From Metellina segmentata (taxonomy: Eukaryota; Arthropoda; Arachnida; Araneae; Tetragnathidae): DNA of 64,000 nt. Positions 23,060 to 34,559 of this stretch are shown in pieces; position 1 is the first letter of the stretch, and each line of letters begins with the position of its first letter. Both the position numbers and the translations under genes were made by a program. The stretch spans positions 136,955,916 through 137,019,915 of the forward strand of contig OX375873.1 in NCBI GenBank assembly GCA_947359465.1, read 5' to 3'. Under the pieces are notes generated by a model. That model was not told where the DNA came from, made no database searches, and was given only the letters and a program-made list of their open reading frames with translations.

Positions 23060-23712
23060 CTTTTTTATATCATAAAAGGAAGGGTTTGTGTGTCTGTGGA
23101 CTGTCCTAACGAATCTATAGCACAATAATGAGATTTGGCACACAAAGAGTCCGAATTTTTTGAAATTCTTCAATCGCGCCTGAATTTTAAAATTCAATCT
23201 AGAACATTTTAAAATGTATTTATTAATTTTTTTCACCTTTCGTCCTTCGATTCGAAATGTGACGTCAAAGAAGAAGCAGGTAGATTTTGCGATTTTTACC
23301 TTGCGACGTCAACCTTTGGAACCATGCCAAATTTTCCTATTCTAGCGTGTTTTGTCAAATGGGAAGACGTAGCAATCACCGGGGGTAGTAGGTGCGTAAG
23401 CGAGCAGTGGTCACACATGACTCCACGAAAAGAACTGTCACGGGCAAGGAAAATTTTACATTAGATCGATACCTTGTACATTTGATTTTCTTTTAATGAA
23501 TAGTTTTCAATTGAATATTTATATTTTCGCAAGAGACTGTGACGTTACGACGACTGGATATCTTCGCAATTCGAATTGGCCGTGATGTTGGTTTGCGAAG
23601 CAAACCAAATGTGAATTTGTAGCAATCACCGGGGGTTAGCGAGCAGTGATCACACCTGACCCCATGAAAAGAACTGTCAGGAGCAATGCTGTGCTGGCCA
23701 CGCAGTGGCTAG
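23060..23712 (+). mobile_element. Non-autonomous Helitron-like element
   Basis: It ends CACGCAGTGGCTAG|T. Internally it holds the family blocks AATGAGATTTGGCACACA, ATTTTAAAATTCAATC, TTGGTTTGCGAAGCAAACC (hairpin) and CAATCACCGGGGGTTAGCGAG. The 5' terminus is degraded (TTTATATCATAAAAGG against TCTACTATTATAAAAGG). It abuts the preceding mariner end. Confidence 0.72.
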
Positions 23713-24312
23713 TTTTACATACGGCTCAAGACATTTCATATCCACACAATGATTCCCAAATAAGCCAACACGTTAGACACCTTTTAATTTTCAGCCTTCC
23801 CTTCTTGCAATACGGACCAGCTCTAGCGACAAAGCCATCGCGCACTCTACGTCGAGAGGTTGGAGTAAAACAAAAACCTCTACGTCTGCCAATTTTATGG
23901 GGTTAAAACATCGACAGCTTGAAGAGTTAAAGATCACAGGGCAGGAAAGGGAAGGGGGGAAAAGAATAAATGACAGATTCAATCTTTTGGCATTGCCTGA
24001 ACCTTTCAATTTTCAGATGTTCTATTTTTGGAGGAGCGTAAAGGGACGGCAAAAAGTGAAAGACGCGTGTTCAACTTTACACAGTGGGCTCTTTTATTTC
24101 CACGCGTTTTGTCTATTCCTCTAACTCCGCGAAATATATCTGATTTGGCTGGAAGAGTGGAGTTTGGTAAACATCGGGCAGGGCAGAACACTCGTTCTAA
24201 CAAGTCGTTTATTGTCCTTTAACTGTAGGACGTAAATTTGGGAGAGATGTTAATTTGGATTCAGCAACCTAAACCAGGACAGCCTAACATGTTGCCCAAG
24301 GCCTCTTCATAG
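23713..24312. other. No gene recognised
   Basis: Overlapping short frames on both strands between 23790 and 24220 show no recognisable family. Confidence 0.3.
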
Positions 24313-24470
24313 ATAGTTGGTTTAGGGGGTTTATTGGAGCAAGGGCCATGTTTGGCCAAGCTGCACCAAACAATTTATTATATTTTCTAACTAACATCGC
24401 ACTGGAGCAACACGACGGGCTATTGGCGACAGTCCGGGACATGGAACCAAGGTCATATGACGAAATATAA
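24313..24470 (-). mobile_element. Fragments of SINE families B and A
   Basis: A family B tail (GGCCATGTTTGGCCAAGC at about 24346) is followed at 24391-24470 by a family A 3' end (CATCGCACTGGAGCAACACG then GGCTATTGGCGACAGTCCGG). Both are truncated. Confidence 0.6.
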
Positions 24471-24474
24471 CTCG

Positions 24475-24985
24475 GGTCAGAAAGGCAATCATTCTATCGG
24501 AGGCTTGTTCGGATTAACACCTGGTGGCCGACTTCTTGCACCTGGTGGTCTCACACGTGACTTACTAACGGTTCCAAGATACAAAGAGGGGACTCGCACG
24601 TGTGGGGATTGACACCTCTTCGAGTGTTGCAGGTGTCATTAGAAAACACACGATCAACATTGCAAGAGAGAGGTGGACTCCCCCGAAAAAACTGAAATAG
24701 AGGTGAGAGTAAGAAGCCACTGGAGCAAGTGGTGGACGATAGAGCTCTCGAGACAGCTATACAGTGAGGTTAAACACCGGTAAAAAACTAACTGTGAAGA
24801 AAGACTTTATTCTTTCATGAACAGTCATTCAGTAATCGTTCAGCTGTACATATTTCTGTAGTTTTTTTTCCCCAATTGTCATTGAAACCTTTTAAGTAAA
24901 ATAAATAGCTTGAAAAGGTAATGAGTTTAGTCCAACTCTATTGTATTGCTTTGCGGTGTCCAAAACGCCACACCAGAGGCAGTAT
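24475..24985 (+). repeat. LTR-like dispersed repeat, copy 1
   Basis: It is homologous, with gaps, to 32208-32530. Shared blocks are CGACTTCTTGCACCTGG, CGAGTGTTGCAGGT, CCAACTCTATTGTATTGCTT and GTGTCCAAAACGCCACACC. The end resembles an LTR boundary and the second copy has an AATAAA-like signal before it. No gag/pol coding lies between the copies, so they are not a matched LTR pair of one element. Confidence 0.5.
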
Positions 24986-25180
24986 ATATACATATAATCT
25001 ACATAGGAAAAGAATAGATCACTAGGGTCCGTCACCCGGACCGTCTACCTAAGGTTCGTGAAGCTCGAACATGACTAAATAGTTGAAATTAAATGGAAGT
25101 TCCCCTCTTCAGAACTTACTCGCAATATGGCCATCGCAGTTCGATTACAACCAAACACCATCATGTACATTGGGGGGGGG

Positions 25181-25347
25181 CGCTCAAATGTCCTAACGTT
25201 GACATGGTGTGGAAGTTTGGAGAGTAGAGTGCCAGCTCAGGTTCGACATCGCCATCTGACCATGATTCAAAATGACGTGTTGTCCCGAACCGTCGCCAAT
25301 AGCCTATTGTGTTTCTCCAGTGCGACGTTAATTGTAATACCTACCAA
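25181..25347 (+). mobile_element. SINE family A, 5'-truncated
   Basis: It matches the core and 3' end: GTGTGGAAGTTTGGAGAGT, GCCATCTGACCATG, CCGTCGCCAATAGCC, CCAGTGCGACGTTAATTG. No head is present. Confidence 0.75.
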
Positions 25348-25349
25348 GC

Positions 25350-26150
25350 GTTTTAAACATATTTTTTAATAAAATTCCATGTGGATATTCCAATTTTACC
25401 GGCTACAAAAATACACTTCATGATCAAGCAAATATAATCATGTCACACTCGTCGGCATTTATTAAAGAAATCGACAAGCGCTCACACCTAGGACTCACTC
25501 GACTGATGTGACTTTAACAGGACTTTCAGGTTCTGTTTGATATGAAACACTAAAATTCGAAAGTTAAAATTGCAAAGCAACTCACACATCAGTAACTGTG
25601 TGCACGGTATTCGTTCCTCAGCCAGAAAAAACTGGCGTTACTAAAAATAGCTCCCCCTCATTTGAACGAGATAAACACTCATTGGTTTCATGGGTAGGAA
25701 AAAAAAGACCCATGTAATTCGGCCTTTATCTCGCTGTCGAGGGCTGATATCTAGTAGCCGAGTAAATGTTGAACAAGCACTTCTTTTGAGAACCCTATCT
25801 CCCATTCTTTTTTCATTCAATAAAGTGTAGAACAACGAAAACGCGTCTTCATGTGTGGATTGCAACGCAAAATAGAATGGCTTCCCAAACCTTTGGGGAC
25901 AGCGATCCACTCTTATAAATGTGTTTGTTGTAAATGGGATAAATAAATTGTACTTTTTACGCATTTTCATTTTTTAATTTTGTTATGAAATGTTATTCGA
26001 GAAATCGGCTTAGAGCTGTTGTGAAGGATGAGTTCGTTTCAGCGATGGTTGGATGTCGGAATTGCGGAGACGAGTACCGCTCTTTTCACTGTCACATCCG
26101 ACAGTGTATTTGAACTGTAAGGAATTCGGCTCATATGATACTGGCCGAAT
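25350..26150. other. No gene recognised
   Basis: A 109-residue minus-strand frame at 25641-25970 has no recognisable domain or splice context. Confidence 0.3.
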
Positions 26151-26154
26151 AGGT

Positions 26155-26440
26155 GGTTCATTACCGTCGCAGTAGGACACCACAACGGACTATTGGCGAC
26201 GGTAGGTAGTTAATTAACGTCGCACGCATTGAAGCAACACAACGGGATATTGGCAACGGTCCGGGGACGGTCAACACGTGATTTAGAACCACAGGCAGAT
26301 GACAAAGTCATAACATAAACTGGCATCCCCCGCCAAACTTCCGCACCACACGACATAGAGGTCACGACAGATTTAATGCGCACCAGCCTTCACGTACACG
26401 ACGGTTCTTGGTTGGTTCGAGTACGAACCAACAATAAGGA
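26155..26440 (-). mobile_element. SINE family A, two 3' ends in series
   Basis: A short 3'-end fragment (26155-26206) abuts a longer decayed copy (26207-26440) at a GGTAGGTAG junction. The longer copy keeps CATTGAAGCAACACAACGGG, CACAGGCAGATGAC and CACGACAGATTTAATGCGCAC. GGTAGGTAG/CTACCTACC also borders the copies at 29196 and 34075, so it may be a common 3' tail. Confidence 0.68.
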
Positions 26441-27292
26441 TGGGTGGTTAGGAAAATCAACTCTTCTCTTCATTTTGTTATCTGCGAGTCTGAAATCCAG
26501 CGGAGAAATGATAGCATTGGAGATAAGCAAGAGCAGTAAAATATCGTGCAGCGGCGTAAGGGTGTCGTGGACATCAGTCCCAAGTCGAAACATTATCGGA
26601 CAACACTAGCGGATCTATGGGATCATAGTAAACACTGAAATTTCGTTCCTGTCCAAATGCCCTGTGTGTGGAGAATGAGTTCGTTCATGCGAAGACTAAA
26701 TGTATCAATTGCGCAGAAAAGAATTTAATTAACTGCCACAAACCCGAGTATGTATGAGCTGTAACGAATTTGGCCATTGTAGCACTCTAAAGGCGGCTTC
26801 TCTAATCAAGCCGACATATTAAAGAATTCCTTAATTGGAGATCATAAAACTCTTTTCAAGTGATCAACTGTCCATAACAAACCCTAGAAGTACTATTACA
26901 GCACTTCATTTGTATTTACATCGGTCATAAAGTTCTGGGCACTTGAAATAAACCCTCTTCATCTGACATTACGATCTCATAAATCTCAAGCCTCTTGAAA
27001 ACACTCAAGATTCCATCGACATGTGGTTTTCAGCTGAAAGCGACCTAGAACGCTGGAAGACCAGAGACCCTTGGAGAACTGAGACAGCGAGGACGCGCTC
27101 GCTATCCTCCGCCGAACCCTTCTTGTACCACAATATCTGTAACTTCGATGTAAATATCTGCAAAGCTGTGGGATGTAGAAGAAATGTTGTAGTGGTGAAA
27201 CCCAAAGATCTTGTTCTTTTATGCTACCATTTCTTACTGTCATCACCATTTCATCCAGTACACCATATAAACTCCTGGTATATATATACTAC
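26441..27292. other. No gene recognised
   Basis: Cys/His-containing frames near 26650-26800 are broken and not assignable. No other repeat was recognised. Confidence 0.3.
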
Positions 27293-27462
27293 TAATTAAT
27301 ATCGCACTGAAGCAACAGGCTATTGGTAATGATCCGGGAGCCATCCCGAACGGGAAGATCCCAGGACAAAACCTCGTCATTTTGAACCACGGACAGATCA
27401 CGAAATCACACATGAGCTGGCACTGCACTCTGTTCCACGCCAACGTGAGATACTTTTAAATG
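27293..27462 (-). mobile_element. SINE family A, head missing
   Basis: It retains TAATATCGCACTGAAGCAAC, CCATCCCGAACGGGAAGATCC, GAACCACGGACAGATCACG and the GAGCTGGCAC segment. Confidence 0.72.
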
Positions 27463-27640
27463 TAGTTGAAGACCACACACGAATATACTGCATACCTGCC
27501 AACCTCCAGAAAAGTTTTCAATCGATATCTATAAAATCAATGCTGAAGTAAAAACGGACATACAAACGGAAGACCTTTTTAATAGAAAAATTCTTGCACA
27601 ACGAGGGTGAAATTTCCGTATCGCGAAGTCGAGATGCCAA

Positions 27641-28750
27641 CAGGGCTGTAGTGGTGGCAACGTCGTATACCACCGTATACCCTCTGGTTTTTCCGGTAAA
27701 TTCCGTATACCCTCTGCTTTTCTTAAAAACTATGTACACGTTTTGCTTTTCTAAGAAAACTTCGCGCGAAATGTCACGTGAAACGTAGATAGCTGTAGAA
27801 GCAAAATAAAAGTTTCTATTGCAAGATATCACCTTTGTACATAATTCCAAAATCGTACCTATTAATCATAAGAAATTCATTCAAAGTAGTGTCGATGGAA
27901 TGAAATCCAGACTTTTATCTGATGTTAATGAAGAAAATTATCAACTTTTGAAGGATATATCCATGTTTAATCCAGGAAGTATAAATACAGGGGATATTCG
28001 CCATGGAGAAAAGGAGGTAAAAACGATCTGTCGACGTTTTGGTATAGATGAAATGTGCACTATTCAGGGTTAGAGAGATCAATGAAAACGCCCAAATTGT
28101 TACAGAAAAATTAAAGCCTCTTTTAAGATTAATTGAAATATTAACATGTTCCACTGCCTAATGCGAGCCCGGCTTAGTTAAATGAATAATATAGTGTAAT
28201 AGATTTGAGATAATCTTTATTGAATTCAAACGTTTCCAATCTAATATTTATTAAGGCAAATTGACCACCTATAGAACACTTTCAACCGGAAACAAATTTG
28301 TAAATTCTGGGTTGGCCAACCATCGCTCTTCAGTAGACAATAGATCGAGAGTAAGCTCTACAAAATGAGACACAGAGACGGATTTCTAAGTCAAGCAGTT
28401 CGGAAAATATTTCAATGAAAATGATAGAGGAAGGCTTTCCAATTTGTTATAACGAATTTCTGCTTAAGTCGAAGTTTCTTCAAAGTTCCACAATTCCTTT
28501 CCTATAATATAAAATTAGAATAGGGCATTTTTCTCTCGATAACTTGAACTTCGATTAATTCCCCGGTCCTTTGAGTATACCCCATGGGCGTCCGGAAGAG
28601 GGGGCGGAGAGGGTATATATCCACACACATGTATGTGCGTACATGTTTTTTGCCCCCCCCCTGGAAAGTGTAAGTAGTAAGTACATGTTTCGCCTACCAA
28701 TGGAATAAATTCTGCGTAGACCCTCTGTTTTTTTTACGACTACAGCACTG
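27641..28750 (+). mobile_element. hAT element with perfect TSDs
   Basis: A 1.11-kb element flanked by perfect 8-bp GATGCCAA (27633-27640 and 28751-28758). The TIRs are imperfect: CAGGGCTGTAGTGGTGGC left and CAGTGCTGTAGTCG right (inverted). Both ends are followed internally by a CCCTCTG-containing segment. Internally it keeps a transposase C-terminus (see 27819-28360) but has lost the DNA-binding and catalytic core. Confidence 0.92.
27819..28360 (+). pseudogene. hAT transposase C-terminus (KIAA1586/ZBED-like)
   Basis: An 84-residue open frame (27819-28073) carries DIRHGEKEVKTICRRFGIDE. After several stops the frame continues with LLRLIEILTCSTA, a stop, and CEPGL, which aligns with the conserved hAT dimerisation motif CSTAECERGFS. 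Further on, NSGLANHRSSVDNRSRVSS matches the C-terminal tail of KIAA1586-like proteins. The catalytic residues lie upstream in the family and are absent here. It is a non-functional remnant of the element at 27641-28750, not a host gene. Confidence 0.72.
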
Positions 28751-28759
28751 GATGCCAAG

Positions 28760-29097
28760 TGCAAATTTCTTTGACAACCCGACAAACCAATTCGGATATT
28801 TTATCATTTCTAATCCACTATGGATTGCCAGCACTTAGATCCGAGTACAGAATTTGGTAATTGCAGATTTACCACATCGAAAAGGAAAATCCAAATCCGG
28901 ATGATAGTTTTCCGTCCTGAAGATTCAGAATACAAGTGGCTTCCGGCAAGAGTTGATTGTAAGTTTATGTGCATAAGATCTAGCATCCTATCGCTGGATG
29001 AGGCTTGCAGAGGTTACTAGGGTTGAAGGATAGTACACACTCGTCCCACTCTTTGGATCTTGGTCTCATCACAAAGGAAATCGGCAGTATCCACGGT
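28760..29097. other. No gene recognised
   Basis: The frame at 28820-29020 is unassigned. Confidence 0.3.
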
Positions 29098-29165
29098 GAC
29101 GAGATATCGTGTCATTTGCAAAATTAGTCATACTGATCGACTAGACACTTCGTCGAAACCACTTG
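29098..29165 (-). repeat. Palindrome-bearing dispersed repeat fragment
   Basis: GACGAGATATCGTGTC at 29099-29114 is a degenerate form of the GACGAGATATCTCGTC palindrome. It is followed by CGTCGAAACCACTTGAAGGG, matching the flank at 17710-17735. Confidence 0.6.
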
Positions 29166-29195
29166 AAGGGTTCAATTTTCCAACCAAAGACGGTC

Positions 29196-29402
29196 GTGTA
29201 CACGGAGGCTGGAGCACGTAAAATCTGTCGTGGTCTCAAATGTCCTCACGTTGGCGTGGTGAGGAAGTGTGGGATGTTGTCATATCAGAGGTTCAAAATT
29301 ACAATGTGATGTCTTGTAATCTTTCCTTCCGGGATTGATACCGGATCGTCGCCAATAGCCTGTTGTCTTGCTCCAGTGTGACGTTAATTAACTACCTACC
29401 TA
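29196..29402 (+). mobile_element. SINE family A, head missing
   Basis: It begins near GTGTACACGGAGGCTGG and runs through the core to CCGTCGCCAATAGCC...CCAGTGTGACGTTAATTA with a CTACCTACCTA tail. Confidence 0.75.
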
Positions 29403-30293
29403 ATAAACTTCCGATCGAGTAGAACACATTGGAAATCCAAGCGCAACGGCCAGCTATTGCGAACATTGACTGCAAGAACTCGAAAATAGAAGCTCTGTAG
29501 ACAGATTAACGACATGGAATCGGCTTATGGCCATACTTCTTGATCTGAGAAGGGACACGAGTGATAAATGTGAAGGGTTTTCAGAAGTCCTGCAATGCCG
29601 AAAACGAACGAGCATCCGTTGGGGACATTAATCGAGACTGGGCAGACGCAATTGGGTCGTGCATAAATCCTGCCTATTCCGGGAAGAGCCAGACGGATAT
29701 AAACTAACTGGCCGGATGTAACGATCAGCGGAAACTTCCACTCGACCCAGTCGGTTTATCAGCAAAACCGCAATTATGAAAATCAAATATTCAAATTCAG
29801 CCCGTTTGTATGGAAAAAAAATTACTAACATGAACGATTCTCAAACTTTTTGGACGGAAGCTCTTGTACATTTTCCCTTCAACAGCATACCTATGAATTT
29901 TGCACTCAACCACGAAGCATTTAAGAGCCTTCAAAAGCATTTAAGAGACGAAAAATCAGTCAAACTGGTGGTAAAGATTAAATAAAAATTATCTTGTCGA
30001 TTACATGTTTTGGTGATGGTGGACGTTTTGCTCCACAGAAATAGCTATTGACGATTTTGCCGCACATTTTTGACGTGAATACGTTTTTAAATCGGAATGC
30101 TGCTAGGGCATGCGTTAAAAGTCGGGTGTCACAACTGTTTTGTCTTTTGATTTCATAACTAGAAACACCCAGATGATGCATATAGCGTCGTGTAGACAAA
30201 GGAAGTCCGAACCTGAGATGACCTTCGGACCTAGTGCGGAAGTACACTGTACGTGAGGAGTTGGTATGCAATGAGGCCTCCACATCAATCTTT
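29403..30293. other. No gene recognised
   Basis: The frames at 29776-29985 (plus) and 29978-30283 (minus) show no recognisable family. Confidence 0.3.
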
Positions 30294-30393
30294 GGGCCCC
30301 GTTGCCAGCTGTTATGACGGGCCCTGTTTCCAGCTGTTATGACGGGCCCTGTTTCCAGCTGATATGACGGGCCCTGTTGCCAGCTGAAATGAC
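30294..30393. repeat. Four-copy 25-bp tandem repeat
   Basis: Four units of GGGCCCTGTTTCCAGCTG plus TTATGAC, starting at 30294, 30319, 30344 and 30369, differ by only a few bases. Each contains GGGCCC and CAGCTG palindromes. A partial GGGC follows. Confidence 0.92.
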
Positions 30394-30399
30394 GGGCAC

Positions 30400-32207
30400 C
30401 TCCCTTTTACACTGTTTATGTTTGAACAGAGACATTTTGAATTTTTTTTAAACATAAACTATACATAAGCCTAAATCATACTCGCATGTTATATGTATAG
30501 CCGTATAGTCAAAAGGTTAATAAACATAGTTTTACTATCCGGAAAATCCAAAATGTTATTTGTATATCTCCAATTGGAATTAAAACTCTAAGCAACTGAT
30601 TAAAATAGAATTCAAACTTTAATAATACTTAATACAAAAAGTACAAGTGTCATCCTTAAAACATAAACATGAATAAATTATTTTACATTTTTCTTCTTTC
30701 CATCATGGATAATGTTACATTTTAGGGATTTTGACATGGTCGCCAGTTTTCAGAATTTCGTTTTTCTTTAATAGCATTTTTTTTTTGCCCCTTTGCGGTC
30801 TCCGTTACCATGGCAACGGCAGCACCGCCTATGTGGGGGGCCCCTTAATGCAATATGTCGTAATTCTACGGTGCAGGGCGAATAACTTTGGATTACGTGA
30901 AGTGAGGACTGCGCAAGTGGTGTCATTCGAAAGCTATCGAACAACGCTACAATTACAGGCACTTGATTAGTAAAACAATACTTCAATATAAATAACAAAC
31001 TGCTCTTTAATCGTTCAAACTGTAAATTAGTTAAATATTCACAACAAACAAAACTGTCTGCTTCGTTTAGAACACAATCCAACATCAGGCTTGAGTATTT
31101 ATGTCAAAACTACTGTTTGTGTCCTCAACCTACCGATTTTTAATCATTTGAAGCGTGTTTTTTAGATCTGGACTCGCTTTCAGTAATGACAGAACTTAAG
31201 ATTAGCAGATAATTTCGACAATGGCGATTCTAAAAATCTTTTACTCTTCAGTTGGTAACCACTTTCGAAAAGCTGCAAACGTCAGACAGCATCGTGCAGA
31301 GGGAGCTACAGGTGTTTAGGCCTCTGGCCTACTCTTAGGGTCAAAAGAGCCCTTTTACAAGAATGATTGTCCTGTAATGTGATGAAAAATTCACGATTTA
31401 CAGAATAAATTTTCTAAACAAATGTAATCAATTAAATTTCATGCGTGCATTAACCCGGTACACACATCCGATGTTTCGACGTGCGGCGTGGAAGCCCAAC
31501 TATGCACACATAACCGTGAAATGACGCAAATACCAATTTCACGCCATTTGCGATGGATATCTATCGAAGAAAACGTGTTTATTTCGCTTACTTGGTGTAC
31601 AAAAAATATATTTTGAAACAAAATAGACGCGTTACTGGATATATACTGTGCACTACTCTATTGGATCTAATGTATCTCAGACCGCGTTTGCGTTGTCGCA
31701 GAGGCGCCGCACGTTGCAGATAAATAGAAGATTCAGTGTGAATATAAACATCGTTGAGTGAGGTCAAAAGAACAAGGCTCTTATGTGGATAAAGAGATTA
31801 CACCTTAGAGGGCACTGCCCTAAAGCATGTTTACAAGAGCAAACTGTCAACACGTATTTTTTTTTCGACATTTTCCTGATTTACTTGTATTTCCTGATGT
31901 GAGGTGCAGTGCATTCCATTTCTGGATGACTCACTCCCGCGGTCAAAAAACAGAAAGGACGATGCAGAATATTGATTGGAACACCTTCCATACTCATGGT
32001 ATGAGTTTTACTAGGTTCCCACTCTTCAACCAAAAGAAAGTAGGGACTATAAGTGAGAACCAAAACAATATCTCACGCCTCCTCCGATTGAGGACACACC
32101 ACGTGTGACGTCTAGAAAAAAAGGCGTTTTCGACACCCAGATCATCGTGGGCCTGCTATGAGAAGGGAGCAGACGATCCCTTCCCCCAAAAAACGATCAC
32201 GTGCGTT
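30400..32207. other. No gene recognised apart from an X-box-like site
   Basis: Overlapping frames around 30731-31085 on both strands are not assignable. Nothing else was recognised. Confidence 0.3.
30804..30817. promoter_or_regulatory. X-box-like site (RFX consensus)
   Basis: GTTACCATGGCAAC is a near-perfect match to the palindromic RFX-factor binding site (GTTRCCATGGYAAC), with flanking CC and GG extending the symmetry. RFX factors drive ciliary and neuronal genes in animals. No gene start was identified nearby, so function is unproven and chance is possible. Confidence 0.35.
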
Positions 32208-32530
32208 CTGAAATAACTCAGGCCAGAAAGGCAGTCAATCTGTCGGAGAGTCGGCTTGTTTAATCCGACTTCTTGCACCTGGCACATCACTTTCTAACGC
32301 TACCAAGATCCAAAGAAGGTATTCACATGTGTGGAGTTGACATCTCTACGAGTGTTGCAGGTATCATTGGAAAACACCCGATCAAGATTCCGAGAGGGTC
32401 TATTAGTCCTGTAGATAGTTCCATTTGTAAATTGAAACCTTGTAAGTCAATAAAAAACTTATAAAGGCATCCAGCTTAGTCTAACTCCATTGTATTGCTT
32501 TGTGGTGCCCAAAACACTACACCTCCGAGA
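32208..32530 (+). repeat. LTR-like dispersed repeat, copy 2
   Basis: It shares ordered blocks with 24475-24985, contains AATAAA at about 32449 and ends near TTGTGGTGCCCAAAACACTACA. It could be a solo LTR, but no clear TG start or TSD was identified. Confidence 0.5.
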
Positions 32531-33017
32531 GTCGTGGAGTTTTCTGCGGCGTAGAATGGAGCGTCCGTTATGTAGAGTATTTATGAAAGGTTCTGTAAAT
32601 ATATAAATGTGTCCCGTAATGTAAATTAGTTTAATAAAATATTTGTGAGCGTAATGAGAGTGTGTCGCTTGTTCGCCCGCTTCAAGGAGGAATTCTCGGC
32701 ACACGGTATCAGGGCCTTTTAAGGCTACATAAGATTAACCCATATGTAATGATCTCATTTTTAATAATGACGATTGAATTTCAACAAGTATGATTGATCT
32801 AAGCTTTAAAATGCATGCGAAATAAAATACGCAGTGTTCTTGCAAAATCCAAAACTTTCATAACATTTTAATGACTTTCAAGAAACATAAAAGCTATTAA
32901 GGGCCTTAAAAACTAAAATAAAAAAATCAGGACGTCTTAGGGCTTTTGATGCATGTGGAACTCTGTTTTCTAACTACGCCTTCTTCTAAATGAAAAAAGT
33001 TACAAAGTGTTGTTAGT
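32530..33017. other. No gene recognised
   Basis: Nothing identifiable on either strand. Confidence 0.3.
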
Positions 33018-33028
33018 TTTTAGTTAGG

Positions 33029-33358
33029 TAACAATTGTAAATTTTAATTAACGTCGTACTTGAACAACACAACGGGTTATTGACGACGGTTCGGGATCAA
33101 TCCCCCCAAGGAAAAGTTTCGAGGGCAACACCACGTAACTTTGAACCACGGTCAGATGACGAGGCAACACCTGAGCTGGCACCCCACTCCACAAACTTCC
33201 ACACCAACCCAACGTGAGGACTTTCGGCCACGACAGATTTAAGGTGCACCAGCAGCGTCTACACCATACGCTTAATACATCCATGTACGGACCCGGATTC
33301 GAACCAGGAACCTTCCGATCAAGAGGCTAAACCTTAACCACTAGACCGGTTGGTCGGC
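33029..33358 (-). mobile_element. SINE family A, full length
   Basis: A 330-bp copy with perfect 11-bp TSDs TTTTAGTTAGG (33018-33028 and 33359-33369). On the minus strand: GCCGACCAACCGGTCTAGTG, box-B-like GGTTCGAATCC, full core, 3' end CAAGTACGACGTTAATTA and an AT-rich tail. It is one of the best preserved copies and a good family reference. Confidence 0.92.
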
Positions 33359-33369
33359 TTTTAGTTAGG

Positions 33370-33666
33370 AATATTAGTAATATTTTGGAACAGCCACGTT
33401 TGAAGCTTATAGTTACACTGACAAACCAAATTGAAAATGAAACATGGGTCAAAAAGTGTTTCAGTTCTACATTTTTATTTGAGTTTAAAATTTGCCAGGA
33501 TTTTTTTTGTGTGTGTGTTTTGTTTCAGTAAAAGATTTTGCAGAAAAAAAGAGTTTAGAGACCCTTGCGATAGACTTAACAATGAGAGATCGAAAAAAGC
33601 AAAGCCGCTGAAGCAGTTAATATTTCAAAGTGATTTTAACAAGATATCTCGTCTAAGATCTGAACA
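33370..33666. other. No gene recognised
   Basis: Nothing identifiable; a short unassigned frame spans 33431-33676. Confidence 0.3.
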
Positions 33667-33765
33667 TTTTCGCTAATGACGAGATACCTCGTCCATCAAG
33701 ATGTGGTCAGTTTTTTCCAGTGACGAGATATATCGTCCATCAAGATCTGATCAGTTTTGCTAGCC
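33667..33765 (+). repeat. Palindrome-bearing repeat, two tandem units
   Basis: Two units of about 45-50 bp, each with TGACGAGATAYMTCGTCCAT then CAAGATCTGATCAGTTTT-type sequence. They are degenerate copies of the motif at 17695-17710. Confidence 0.75.
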
Positions 33766-34074
33766 AGTAAAGGAGTCAGACCTGGCCTAGAGAAATGGTA
33801 TTTCGCAAGCCCACATTGAGATTTCAAGAATTCCAATTTATCAGCGTCCACAAGCAGACTACAAAATAATATTTTTCTTTTATCTTTCCGCATAGCGCAG
33901 AATTAATCTTTATTCCCGTGGTCTAGTGTAGATATCGAAGTCATTCCTCTCCTCTGCGGATCTTATCGATGGAAAAGTTTGCAAAAATGGAGACATAATT
34001 GAACTCCCGTTATCGCGTGGACCGGAGGTTTTCGCACGCAGTTGCTATGCAGAGGACAAACACGATGCTTAATT
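33766..34074. other. No gene recognised
   Basis: Nothing identifiable on either strand. Confidence 0.3.
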
Positions 34075-34385
34075 TAACTGGCCGCGTTAGCCCGTTTGGA
34101 AGAGTAGCTAATGAGCAACCGGAGGGCCAACCAAAGACCGTCGTATAAGTGGTGGGCTGGTGCACTTTCAATCTGTCGTCGTCTCAAATGCCCTCACGTC
34201 GGTGTAGTGAGGAAGTTTGGAGTGGGATCAGCTCTTGTGTCATCTGACCGTAGTTCAAAATGACGAGGCTTTGTACTCGGACCTTTCCCTTCGGGTTCGA
34301 TACCGGTAGGTAGCTACATTACCATCGTACTGAAGCAACACAATAGGTTATTGGCGACAATCCGGGATCAATCCCAAAAGGGGAG
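34075..34385. mobile_element. Two SINEs family A, tail to tail
   Basis: 34075-34311 is a plus-strand copy with the alternative head (GCCCGTTTGGAAGAGTAG) and full core. 34311-34385 is a minus-strand 3' fragment (CATCGTACTGAAGCAACAC). They meet at GGTAGGTAGCTACATTACC. Confidence 0.75.
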
Positions 34386-34559
34386 AAATGCATCATGCTA
34401 GGTAGGTCATTTTGGGTTTTAAGGCACAAGATACAAAAACGGTACGAAAAATACACCTGGGAGGAATCGGAAATGCGCCGCCAACCAGGTTGCCAGTGCC
34501 GTGGGTTGGCGGACCAAAAACAGATTTATTTTTCATTTGATTATTTATTAAATAATAAA

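Noticed and set aside
22724..23236. 170-residue minus-strand open frame
   Set aside because: It runs in a different frame across the mariner end, the junction and part of the Helitron-like element. The real mariner coding is in another frame.
26640..26800. Possible zinc-knuckle fragments (CPVCGE, CMSCNEFGHC)
   Set aside because: The segments are in frames broken by stops, cysteine spacing is irregular and no neighbouring gag, ORF1 or RT sequence supports them.
30294..30393. CRISPR-like array
   Set aside because: The 25-bp units are contiguous with no unique spacers, and the window is eukaryotic.
33280..33358. tRNA gene candidates in the SINE heads
   Set aside because: They have box A/B-like sequences but no complete cloverleaf or clean 3' end, and they run directly into the SINE core. 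They are tRNA-derived promoters, not tRNA genes.
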